Positions 53,139-61,179 of a stretch of 64,000 nucleotides of DNA are shown in pieces. The notes beneath the pieces were generated by a model. That model was given only the letters and a program-made list of their open reading frames with translations. It was not told where the DNA came from and searched no databases. Every line of letters starts with the position of its first letter. The stretch's first letter is position 1. Origin of the DNA: Streptomyces indicus (GTDB lineage: Bacteria; Actinomycetota; Actinomycetes; Streptomycetales; Streptomycetaceae); the NCBI RefSeq assembly GCF_900100315.1, contig NZ_FNFF01000013.1:1-64000 (forward strand), read 5' to 3'. The translations under genes were made by a program, and so were the position numbers.

Positions 53139-55216
53139 GCAACACCCCTTACCCCTTCACGGCCCTCGTGGGCCAGGACGACCTGCGGCTCGCCCTGCTG
53201 CTCAACGCGGTGTCCCCCGCCGTGGGCGGTGTCCTGGTGCGTGGGGAGAAGGGCACCGCCAAGTCCACGGCGGTGCGGGCGCTTTCGGCGCTCCTGCCCG
53301 CGGTGGACGTGGTGCCCGGGTGCCGGTTCTCCTGCGATCCGCTCGCGCCGGACGCCCAGTGCCCGGACGGCCCGCATGACGCGGCCGGTTCGGACCGGCG
53401 GGACGCGCGCATGGTGGAGCTGCCCGTCGGCGCCTCCGAGGACCGGCTCGTCGGGGCGCTCGACATCGAGCGCGCCCTCGCCGAAGGCGTCAAGGCCTTC
53501 GAGCCCGGCCTGCTCGCCGAGGCCCACCGCGGCATCCTCTACGTGGACGAGGTCAACCTGCTCCACGACCACCTCGTCGACCTGCTCCTGGACGCGGCGG
53601 CGATGGGCGCCTCGTACGTGGAGCGCGAGGGGGTGTCCGTACGGCACGCGGCGCGGTTCCTGCTCGTCGGGACGATGAACCCCGAAGAGGGCGAGCTGCG
53701 CCCGCAGTTGCTCGACCGCTTCGGCCTGACGGTCGAGGTCTCGGCCTCCCGCGAGCCCGACCACCGCGTCGAGGTGGTCAGGCGGCGGCTCGCGTACGAC
53801 GCCGACCCGGCCGGTTTCGCCGCGCGCTGGGCCGAGGAGGAGCAGGCGGTGCGGGCGCGGATCGCGGCCGCCCGCGCGCTGCTGCCCTCCGTGCGGCTCG
53901 GCGACGGGGTGCTGCGGCAGATCGCGGCCACCTGCGCGGCGTTCGAGGTGGACGGGATGCGCGCCGACATCGTCATGGCGCGCACCGCCACGGCGCTGGC
54001 CGCCTGGGCCGGGCGCGAGGACGTGACGGCGGAGGACGTGCGGCAGGCCGCGCTGCTCGCGCTGCCGCACCGGCGTCGGCGCAACCCGTTCGACGCACCC
54101 GGTCTCGACGAGGACAAACTGGACCAGACGCTCGAGGAGTTCGGCCCCGGGGACGCACAGCCCTCGGACAGCCCCGACGGCGAGGGGAACGGTGACGACG
54201 ATCCGGACGGGCCCGACGGCGGTGGCGGCCCCGGCGGGGGCGGGCAGTCACCCGAAGACGGCGGCCAGTCCCCCGACGCCTCCGGTCCCGACCTGCCCTC
54301 CCCCGCCGGCCCGGCACCGGAGGAGTCCCCGCAGGACCGCGAGGAGCGCAGCGCGCCCGGGACCGGCGAACAGCGGCCCGCCGCGGCCGCTGAGCCGTTC
54401 CGCGCCAAGCTCCTGAGCGTGCCCGGCACCGGGGCGGGCGCGGCCGGCCGCCGGTCCCGCGCGCGCACCGAACAGGGCCGCACCACGGGGGCGCGCCGGC
54501 CCCAAGGGGCGCTCACCAAGCTGCACTTGGCGGCGACCGTGCAGGCGGCGGCGCCCCACCAGCGGGCGCGCGGACGCAGCGGGCGGGGGCTCGTGGTGCG
54601 CCGGGACGACCTGCGCCAGGCCGTGCGTGAGGGACGCGAGGGCAATCTCGTGCTCTTCGTCGTGGACGCCTCGGGGTCGATGGCGGCGCGGCAGCGGATG
54701 AGCGCCGTGAAGGGCGCGGTCCTCTCGCTGCTGCTCGACGCGTACCAGCGGCGGGACAAGGTGGGGCTCGTGACCTTCCGGGGTGCGGACGCGGAGGTCG
54801 CGCTGCCGCCCACGTCCTCCGTGGAAGCCGCCGCCGTACGCCTGGAGGCGCTGCCCACCGGCGGGCGCACCCCGCTCGCGGCCGGGCTGCTCAAGGCGCA
54901 CGAGGTGCTGCGTGTGGAGCGGCTGCGTGATCCCGTACGGCGGCCGCTGGTCGTGGTCGTCACCGACGGGCGGGCGACCGGCGGCAGTGAGCCGGTGGCC
55001 CGGGCGGCGCGCGCGGCCGGTCTGTTCGCGGCCGAGTCCATCGCCACGGTGACCGTGGACTGCGAGTCTGGGCCGGTGCGGCTCGGGCTCGCCGGGCAGC
55101 TCGCGCAGAACCTCGGCGGCAGCGTCGTCACGCTCGACGAGCTGCGGGCCGACGCCATCGCCGGCCTGGTGAAGGACGTGCAGAACATGAACCGTGGCGA
55201 GCGGAGGGCCGCCTGA
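53135..55216 (+). CDS. Putative cobaltochelatase/magnesium-chelatase AAA+ subunit (fused I and D type)
   Basis: Motor component of cobalt insertion, partner of CobN. The 693-residue protein combines an AAA+ domain (Walker A GEKGTAKST at 37-45, Walker B ILYVDEVNLL near 132-141), a long acidic Pro/Gly/Ser-rich linker (about 325-430), and a C-terminal von Willebrand A domain with the metal site DASGSMAAR near 510. It thus joins the roles that CobS and CobT or BchI and BchD play separately. GTG 53135. The stop overlaps the cobO start by one base. Confidence 0.92.
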   Translation: MSNTPYPFTALVGQDDLRLALLLNAVSPAVGGVLVRGEKGTAKSTAVRALSALLPAVDVVPGCRFSCDPLAPDAQCPDGPHDAAGSDRRDARMVELPVGASEDRLVGALDIERALAEGVKAFEPGLLAEAHRGILYVDEVNLLHDHLVDLLLDAAAMGASYVEREGVSVRHAARFLLVGTMNPEEGELRPQLLDRFGLTVEVSASREPDHRVEVVRRRLAYDADPAGFAARWAEEEQAVRARIAAARALLPSVRLGDGVLRQIAATCAAFEVDGMRADIVMARTATALAAWAGREDVTAEDVRQAALLALPHRRRRNPFDAPGLDEDKLDQTLEEFGPGDAQPSDSPDGEGNGDDDPDGPDGGGGPGGGGQSPEDGGQSPDASGPDLPSPAGPAPEESPQDREERSAPGTGEQRPAAAAEPFRAKLLSVPGTGAGAAGRRSRARTEQGRTTGARRPQGALTKLHLAATVQAAAPHQRARGRSGRGLVVRRDDLRQAVREGREGNLVLFVVDASGSMAARQRMSAVKGAVLSLLLDAYQRRDKVGLVTFRGADAEVALPPTSSVEAAAVRLEALPTGGRTPLAAGLLKAHEVLRVERLRDPVRRPLVVVVTDGRATGGSEPVARAARAAGLFAAESIATVTVDCESGPVRLGLAGQLAQNLGGSVVTLDELRADAIAGLVKDVQNMNRGERRAA

Positions 55217-55824
55217 TGCCGCAGGGACAGCCGGCCGTGGTGCCGGACGACGGACTCACCACGCGCCAGCGGCGCAACCGCCCGCTGGTCGTGGTCCACA
55301 CGGGCATCGGCAAGGGCAAGTCGACGGCCGCGTTCGGGCTCGCGCTGCGGGCCTGGAACCAGGGCTGGCCGATCGGGGTGTTCCAGTTCGTCAAGTCGGC
55401 GAAGTGGAAGGTCGGCGAGGAGAACGCGCTGAAGGTGCTCGGCGCCTCCGGCCAGGGCGGCGCGGTGGACTGGCACAAGATGGGCGAGGGCTGGTCGTGG
55501 ATCCAGCGCGCCCCCGCCGAAAGCGAGATGAGCAACGAGGACAAGGCCCGCGAGGGCTGGGAGCAGGTCAAGCGCGACCTCGCCGCCGAGACGTACAGGC
55601 TCTATGTGCTCGACGAGTTCGCGTACCCGATGCACTGGGGCTGGATCGACACCGAGGAGGTGGTCTCGGTGCTGCGGGACCGGCCCGGGACGCAGCACGT
55701 GGTCATCACGGGGCGCAACGCGCCGCAGGCGCTGGTGGAGTTCGCGGACCTCGTGACGGACATGTCCAAGGTCAAGCACCCCATGGACGCCGGGCAGAAG
55801 GGCCAGAGGGGGATCGAATGGTGA
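55216..55824 (+). CDS. cobO: Corrinoid adenosyltransferase (CobO/BtuR type)
   Basis: Transfers adenosyl from ATP to the cobalt of cob(I)yrinic acid a,c-diamide and other corrinoids. The 202-residue protein shows the P-loop HTGIGKGKST near 28-37 and the family motifs VFQFVKSAKWKVGEE, LYVLDEFAYPMHWGW and VITGRNAPQALVE. The start ATG shares one base with the chelatase stop (TGATG). It overlaps cobB by seven bases. Confidence 0.95.
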   Translation: MPQGQPAVVPDDGLTTRQRRNRPLVVVHTGIGKGKSTAAFGLALRAWNQGWPIGVFQFVKSAKWKVGEENALKVLGASGQGGAVDWHKMGEGWSWIQRAPAESEMSNEDKAREGWEQVKRDLAAETYRLYVLDEFAYPMHWGWIDTEEVVSVLRDRPGTQHVVITGRNAPQALVEFADLVTDMSKVKHPMDAGQKGQRGIEW

Positions 55825-57335
55825 GCCCCCGCTCCGGAGCGGGGCCGGGGGCCGTCCCCCGCCTGGTGATCGCGGCGCCCTCCTCCGGCAGCGGCAAGAC
55901 GACCGTGGCGACGGGGCTGATGGCCGCGTTCACCGCGGCCGGGCTCGCGGTGTCCCCGCACAAGGTGGGGCCCGACTACATCGACCCCGGCTACCACGCG
56001 CTGGCCACGGGCCGCGTCGGCCGGAACCTCGACGCCTACCTGTGCGGTACGGATCTGGTGGCGCCGCTGTTCGCGCACGGTGCGCAGGGCTGCGATCTGG
56101 CCCTGGTGGAGGGCGTGATGGGCCTCTACGACGGGGCGTCGGGGCAGGGCGAGCTGGCCTCGACCGCGCAGATCGCCAAGGTGCTCGGGGCCCCGGTGGT
56201 GCTCGTCGTGGACGCCTCGTCGCAGTCGCGGTCGGTGGCGGCCCTGGTGCACGGCTTCGCGTCCTGGGATCCGCAGGTGCGGGTGGCCGGGGTGATCCTG
56301 AACAAGGTCGGGTCCGACCGGCACGAGGAGCTGCTGCGGCAGGCTCTGGACGAGGCCGGGGTGCCGGTGCTCGGCGCGTTGCGCCGGGTCCCCCAAGTGA
56401 GCCAGCCGTCACGGCACTTGGGGCTCGTCCCGGTGGCCGAGCGGTCCGCGGAGGCGCTGGCGTCGGTGGCCGCTCTGGCCGAGCAGGTGCGGCAGGGCTG
56501 CGATCTGGAGGCGCTGCTCGCGCTGGCGCGCAGTGCGCCGGTGCTGGACGTCGAGCCGTGGTCGCCGGAGGCCGCGCTGGCGGCAGACCTCTCCGGAGCT
56601 GCCGCGCCGGGTGCGCCGGCGGGCACCTCAGGCGCCTCGGCCACCTCGGGCCCCTCGGGCGACTCCGTGGGCGCCGGAGCAGTCGCCACCACCATGCCCG
56701 CGGGTGCCGGAGTCGTGCCGGGCCGGCCCGTCGTGGCCCTCGCGTCCGGACCGGCCTTCACGTTCTCGTACGCGGAACAGGCCGAGCTGCTGACCGCCGC
56801 GGGTGCCGAGGTCGTGCCCTTCGACCCGCTGCGGGACGAGCAACTGCCGGACGGAACGGCGGGGTTGGTGATCGGCGGCGGCTTCCCCGAGATGCACGCG
56901 CCGGAGCTGGCCGCGAACGAGCGGCTGCGCAAGTCCGTGGCGGAGCTCGCGCGCGGCGGCGCGCCCGTGGCGGCCGAGTGCGCGGGCCTGCTGTACCTGG
57001 CGCGCTCGCTGGACGGCGCCCCCATGTGCGGGGTGCTCGACGCCGAGGCGCGGATGACGGAGCGGCTGACGCTCGGCTACCGGGACGCGGTCGCCGTGTC
57101 GGACAGCGTGCTCGCACCGGCCGGGACGCGGGTGCGGGGACACGAGTTCCACCGCACGGCGGTCGAGCCCGGCGCCGGGCCGCTGCCCGCGTGGGGTCTG
57201 CACGCCCCGGAGCGCAGGGTCGAAGGGTTCGTACAGGAGGGCGTGCACGCGAGTTATCTGCACACCCATGCCGCCGCGCTGCCGTCGGCGGCGCGCAGGT
57301 TCGTGGAGAGGTGTGCGCAGTGGACAGCGCGGTGA
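55818..57335 (+). CDS. cobB: Cobyrinate / hydrogenobyrinate a,c-diamide synthase
   Basis: Amidates the a and c side chains using glutamine and ATP. The 505-residue protein has an N-terminal ATP domain (APSSGSGKTT near 20-29, KVGPDYIDPGYH) and a C-terminal amidotransferase domain with Cys in AAECAGLLYL near 384. The two are joined by a long Ala/Gly/Ser/Thr linker (about 258-298), longer than usual. ATG 55818 behind GAGGGGGA. GTG 55821 is also possible and would give a four-base overlap with cobO. Confidence 0.95.
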   Translation: MVSPRSGAGPGAVPRLVIAAPSSGSGKTTVATGLMAAFTAAGLAVSPHKVGPDYIDPGYHALATGRVGRNLDAYLCGTDLVAPLFAHGAQGCDLALVEGVMGLYDGASGQGELASTAQIAKVLGAPVVLVVDASSQSRSVAALVHGFASWDPQVRVAGVILNKVGSDRHEELLRQALDEAGVPVLGALRRVPQVSQPSRHLGLVPVAERSAEALASVAALAEQVRQGCDLEALLALARSAPVLDVEPWSPEAALAADLSGAAAPGAPAGTSGASATSGPSGDSVGAGAVATTMPAGAGVVPGRPVVALASGPAFTFSYAEQAELLTAAGAEVVPFDPLRDEQLPDGTAGLVIGGGFPEMHAPELAANERLRKSVAELARGGAPVAAECAGLLYLARSLDGAPMCGVLDAEARMTERLTLGYRDAVAVSDSVLAPAGTRVRGHEFHRTAVEPGAGPLPAWGLHAPERRVEGFVQEGVHASYLHTHAAALPSAARRFVERCAQWTAR

Positions 57336-58081
57336 GCCGGAAGCTGATCGGGGTCGGAGTGGGCCCGGGCGACCCGGAGTTGGTGACCGTCAAGGGCGTG
57401 CGCGCGCTGCGCGAGGCCGATGTCGTGGTGGTGCCCGTGATGGCCGCCGCCGACGGTTCGGACGGCGGGGAGCCGGGGCGCGCCGAGGCCACGGTCCTCG
57501 AGTACGTGGGCCGCGAGAAGGTGGTCCGGGTGGTGTTCGCGCTCAACGAGCGGTCCGACCGGGGCCGGCGCGAGGCCGCCTGGGACGCGGCGGGCGCACG
57601 GGTGGCCGAGCTGCTCGCCGCGCACGCGGTGGTGGCCTTCGCGACGATCGGGGACCCCAACGTCTACTCGACGTTCACGTATCTCGCGCAGACCATCGCC
57701 GAACTGGCGCCGGACGTGGCCGTGGAGACCGTGCCCGGGATCACGGCGATGCAGGACCTGGCGGCGCGCAGCGGTGCCGTACTGACCGAGGGCACCGAGC
57801 CGTTGACGCTGGTGCCGGTGACGGCTGGGTCGGCGGCCCTGAAGGACGCCCTCGACGGTCCCGGCACCGTGGTGGCGTACAAGTTCGGGCGGCTGGCCGG
57901 GGAAGTGGCCACCGCACTGCGCGAGTCGGGCCGCACGGAGGGCGCGGTGTGGGGTTCGGCCCTCGGGCTCCCCCAGGAGTCGATCCGTCCGGCGAGTGAG
58001 CTGGCCGAGGCCCCGCTGCCCTATCTGTCGACGCTGATCGCCCCCGCGCGGCGCTCAGGCGGACGCGGAGGCAAGCTGTGA
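57320..58081 (+). CDS. cobI: Precorrin-2 C20-methyltransferase
   Basis: SAM-dependent tetrapyrrole methylase that makes precorrin-3A. The 253-residue protein begins KLIGVGVGPGDPELVTVKG, the family's SAM-binding opening, and contains FATIGDPNVYSTF near 109-121 and VPGITAMQDLAA. I prefer GTG 57320, with GAGAGG eight bases upstream, to GTG 57332, which would give a GTGA overlap. It converges on the ZIP gene, so the plus-strand run is interrupted here. Confidence 0.94.
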   Translation: MDSAVSRKLIGVGVGPGDPELVTVKGVRALREADVVVVPVMAAADGSDGGEPGRAEATVLEYVGREKVVRVVFALNERSDRGRREAAWDAAGARVAELLAAHAVVAFATIGDPNVYSTFTYLAQTIAELAPDVAVETVPGITAMQDLAARSGAVLTEGTEPLTLVPVTAGSAALKDALDGPGTVVAYKFGRLAGEVATALRESGRTEGAVWGSALGLPQESIRPASELAEAPLPYLSTLIAPARRSGGRGGKL

Positions 58082-58092
58082 CGCCCGGCCTC

Positions 58093-58815
58093 TCACTCCG
58101 CCGCCCCCACCACCAGCCAGATGAAGCCCACACCCGCGACGGTGCACAGGACCGTCGAGGTGCCGGGGTGGTCGTGGTGGGCCTCGGGCAGGATCTCGGC
58201 CGCCGCCAGGTAGAGCAGCGCGCCGCCGAAGAAGCCGAGATAGGAGCCGAGCAGTTCCTCGGGCAGCGTGAACAGCAGCGTGGAGGCCGCGCCCACCACA
58301 GGGGCCGCAGCGTCTGCGAAGAGCATGGCGACGGCCCGGCGGCGGGCGTTCCCGTACAGACGCGTGATCGTGTACGTGTTGAAGCCGTCCGCGAAGTCAT
58401 GGGTGACCACGGCGAGCGCGACGGTCAGGCCCATGGCGCTGCCCGCCTGGAAGGCGGCGCCGATCGCGATGCCGTCCATGAGGCTGTGGCCGACCATCGC
58501 GGAGGCCGCGCCGAGGCCGACCTGCGGGACACGTCCGCCGTCCGCGCCGTGCGCGGCCTGCCGTGCGGCGAGCAGCCGTTCGAGCAGGTGGGCGGCGAGG
58601 AAGCCGCCCACGAACAGCAGCAGCGCCTGCGGTACGCCCCAGATCTCGCGGCCCGCCGCGTGCATCGCCTCGGGCAGCAGGTCGAGGCCCACGACCCCGA
58701 GCATCAGGCCGCCGGCCAGTCCGAGGACGAGGTGCCTGCGGTCGGTGACGCGCTGCGCCGTCCACCCTCCGACCAGCGTCATCACAAACGCGCCGAGCGC
58801 TACGAACACCGCCAT
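58093..58815 (-). CDS. ZIP family divalent metal transporter
   Basis: A 240-residue membrane protein with about eight helices. The metal site is clear: GHSLMDGIAIG near helix 4 and THDFADGFNTYT near helix 5, plus a His-rich PEAHHDHPG loop near the C-terminus. ZIP proteins bring Zn2+, Fe2+, Mn2+ or Co2+ into the cytoplasm. Lying on the opposite strand between cobI and cobM, eleven bases from cobI, it is a candidate cobalt importer for this pathway, but its specificity cannot be read from sequence. ATG 58815. Confidence 0.9.
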   Translation of the reverse strand: MAVFVALGAFVMTLVGGWTAQRVTDRRHLVLGLAGGLMLGVVGLDLLPEAMHAAGREIWGVPQALLLFVGGFLAAHLLERLLAARQAAHGADGGRVPQVGLGAASAMVGHSLMDGIAIGAAFQAGSAMGLTVALAVVTHDFADGFNTYTITRLYGNARRRAVAMLFADAAAPVVGAASTLLFTLPEELLGSYLGFFGGALLYLAAAEILPEAHHDHPGTSTVLCTVAGVGFIWLVVGAAE

Positions 58816-58987
58816 GCGCCCTTGCTAGCCGATGCCGCGCGCGCTCGCCCGCACGGCTCGCCGCGAAAGGCCGAGGCCGCCCCGGACGAGTTGCGCCACG
58901 CCCCCGTCGCATCCGTGCTCCGCTGTAGCTGAGCGGTCCGCGACTCCCCCGCCGAACCACCCTGAACACCCTGGAAGGACCCACCCC

Positions 58988-59818
58988 ATGGCAACCGAGG
59001 ACGCTCCCGTGACCGGCAAGGTCACCTTCGTCGGCGCGGGGCCCGGCGCCGCCGATCTGCTGACGTTCCGGGCGGCGCGGGCCATCGCCGACGCGGACAT
59101 CGTGATCTGGGCGGCCAGCCTCGTGCAGGCCGAAGTCCTGGAGCACGCACGCCCCGAGGCCGAGATACTCGACTCGGCGACGATGTCCCTCGAGGACGTC
59201 GTCGCGGTCTACGAGCGGGCGCTGCGCGACGGACTGCGGGTGGCCAGGATCCACTCGGGCGACCCCGCGCTGTGGGGCGGCACGCAGGAGCAGCTGGACC
59301 GCTGCACCGCGATCGGTCTGGAGACCGAAGTGGTGCCGGGTGTCTCGGCGTTCTCCGCGGTGGCCGCGCTCGCGCAGCGCGAGCTGACGATTCCGGAGGT
59401 CGCGCAGTCGGTGGTCCTGACCCGGCTCGGCGGCGGCAAGACGCCGATGCCGCCGGGCGAGGAGGTACGGGAGTTCGCGCGGCACGGCACGACCATGGCG
59501 GTCTTCCTGTCGGCCGCGCGCTCGGGCCAGTTGGTGCGCGAGCTGCTCGAAGGCGGCTACCCGACCTCGACGCCGGTGGTCGTGGCGTACCAGGCGACCT
59601 GGCCCGAGGAGCTCGTCGTGCGCTGCACGGTCGGCACCCTGGAGGAGACGGTCAAGGAGCACAAGCTCTGGAAGCACACGCTGTTCCTGGTGGGCCCGGC
59701 CCTGTCCGCCACGGGCACGCGCTCGCACCTGTACCACCCCGGTCACTTCCACGGCTACCGCAAGGCCGACCCGGAAGCCCGCAAGTCCCTTCGTGCGCAA
59801 GGTGCGTCCGGGTCATGA
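58988..59818 (+). CDS. cobM: Precorrin-4 C11-methyltransferase
   Basis: Methylates C11 to give precorrin-5. The 276-residue protein has VTFVGAGPGAADLLT at 13-27, RIHSGDPALWGG near 92-103 and VPGVSAFSAVAALAQRELT, all typical of CobM/CbiF. ATG 58988 follows AAGGA. It restarts the plus-strand run after the ZIP gene, so it needs its own promoter in 58816-58987. The stop overlaps cobL (ATGA). Confidence 0.95.
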   Translation: MATEDAPVTGKVTFVGAGPGAADLLTFRAARAIADADIVIWAASLVQAEVLEHARPEAEILDSATMSLEDVVAVYERALRDGLRVARIHSGDPALWGGTQEQLDRCTAIGLETEVVPGVSAFSAVAALAQRELTIPEVAQSVVLTRLGGGKTPMPPGEEVREFARHGTTMAVFLSAARSGQLVRELLEGGYPTSTPVVVAYQATWPEELVVRCTVGTLEETVKEHKLWKHTLFLVGPALSATGTRSHLYHPGHFHGYRKADPEARKSLRAQGASGS

Positions 59819-61179
59819 CGGCCGGGACGCCCGGGACGGCCGGGACGCCCGGTCGGGCGGGGAGCATCGCGGTCGTCGGCATGGGTGCGGACGGCGCGGC
59901 GCCGGACGCACGCGCCCGCGCGCTGCTGGCCGGTGCCACGGTCGCGGTGGGCGGGAAGCGGCATCTGGACGCGGCCGTCATCGGCGGCCTGCTGGACGCC
60001 GGGGTGGAGCAGATCGTGCTCGGCCCGCTCGCGCCCGCACTCGACCTGATCGAGGAGCGGCGCGAAGAGGCGGAGGTCCGGGTGGCCGTGCTCGCCTCCG
60101 GCGATCCCGGATTCTTCGGGATCGTACGGGCGTTGGCGGAGCGGTTCGGGCCGGATGCGCTGGAGATACGGCCCGGGGTGTCCTCGGTCGCGGCCGCGTT
60201 CGCGAAGGCGGGGCTGCCCTGGGACGACGCGGTGGTGGTGAGCGCGCACGGGCGCGATCTGCGCACGGCGGTCAACGTGTGCCGTGCGCACCCGAAGACG
60301 GCGGTGCTCACCGGTCCGGGGGCCGGGCCGAAGGAGCTCGGCATGGAGCTGGTGCACCGGGCCGAGTCCCGGGTGCTCCTGGTCGCGAGCGCGCTCGGCG
60401 ACCCGGAGCGCGAGCGGCTGGAGCGGGTCACGCCCGCGGAGGCGGCCGAGCGGGAGTGGGACGCGGTGAGCGTGGTGCTCTGCCTGGACGAGGCACGCGT
60501 GCTCTCCCCCGTCCGTACGGTGGCGGGCCCTCGGCGCACTCCGGCCCGCTGGGCGCTGGCGGAGGACGAGTTCACGCATCGCGACTCGATGATCACCAAG
60601 TTCGAGGTGCGGGCCCTCGCGCTCGCCCGGCTCGGGCCGCGCACCGGTGACTTCATCTGGGACGTGGGCGCGGGCAGCGGCTCGGTGGCGATCGAGTGCG
60701 CCCGGTTCGGTGCGGCGGCGGTCGCGGTGGAGAAGACCGCGGACGGTGTCGAGCGGATCCGGGCGAACGCGGCGGCGCACGGTGTGGACGTGCGTGCCGT
60801 GCACGGCGCGGCACCGACCGTGCTGTCCCATCTGGCCGACCCGGACGCCGTGTTCATCGGGGGCGGCGGCAGCGAGCTGGCGTCGATCGTACGGGTCTGC
60901 GCCCGGCGGGCCCGGCGCACCGTGGTGGTGGCGCTCGCCGCCCTCGACCGGGTGCCGCAGGTGCGCAAGGCGCTGTCCGGGTTCGCGGTCGACGGCGTGC
61001 TGCTCCAATCCTCGCGCCTGGCTCCGCTGCCGGGCGACGTGACGCGGCTCGCGGCCGCCAATCCGGTGTTCCTGCTGTGGGGCGACCGGATCGACCCCAC
61101 CACGCGACAGCCTGCGCACCCGCAGGCGCAGCCGGCTCAAGGGAGTCCGGTGCAACGGTACGAAGGAGACCTCACGTGA
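59815..61179 (+). CDS. cobL: Precorrin-6Y C5,15-methyltransferase (decarboxylating), CbiE-CbiT fusion
   Basis: Bifunctional enzyme: the N-terminal CbiE-type domain (about 17-205) methylates C5, and the C-terminal CbiT-type domain (about 245-425) methylates C15 and removes the acetate carboxyl. The CbiT SAM loop is IWDVGAGSGSVAIE near 280-293. The 454-residue length is normal for fused CobL. The first 16 residues (Thr/Gly/Pro repeats) come from an imperfect tandem repeat at 59818-59860. ATG overlaps the cobM stop, and its stop overlaps cbiG-cobJ (GTGA). Confidence 0.95.
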   Translation: MTAGTPGTAGTPGRAGSIAVVGMGADGAAPDARARALLAGATVAVGGKRHLDAAVIGGLLDAGVEQIVLGPLAPALDLIEERREEAEVRVAVLASGDPGFFGIVRALAERFGPDALEIRPGVSSVAAAFAKAGLPWDDAVVVSAHGRDLRTAVNVCRAHPKTAVLTGPGAGPKELGMELVHRAESRVLLVASALGDPERERLERVTPAEAAEREWDAVSVVLCLDEARVLSPVRTVAGPRRTPARWALAEDEFTHRDSMITKFEVRALALARLGPRTGDFIWDVGAGSGSVAIECARFGAAAVAVEKTADGVERIRANAAAHGVDVRAVHGAAPTVLSHLADPDAVFIGGGGSELASIVRVCARRARRTVVVALAALDRVPQVRKALSGFAVDGVLLQSSRLAPLPGDVTRLAAANPVFLLWGDRIDPTTRQPAHPQAQPAQGSPVQRYEGDLT

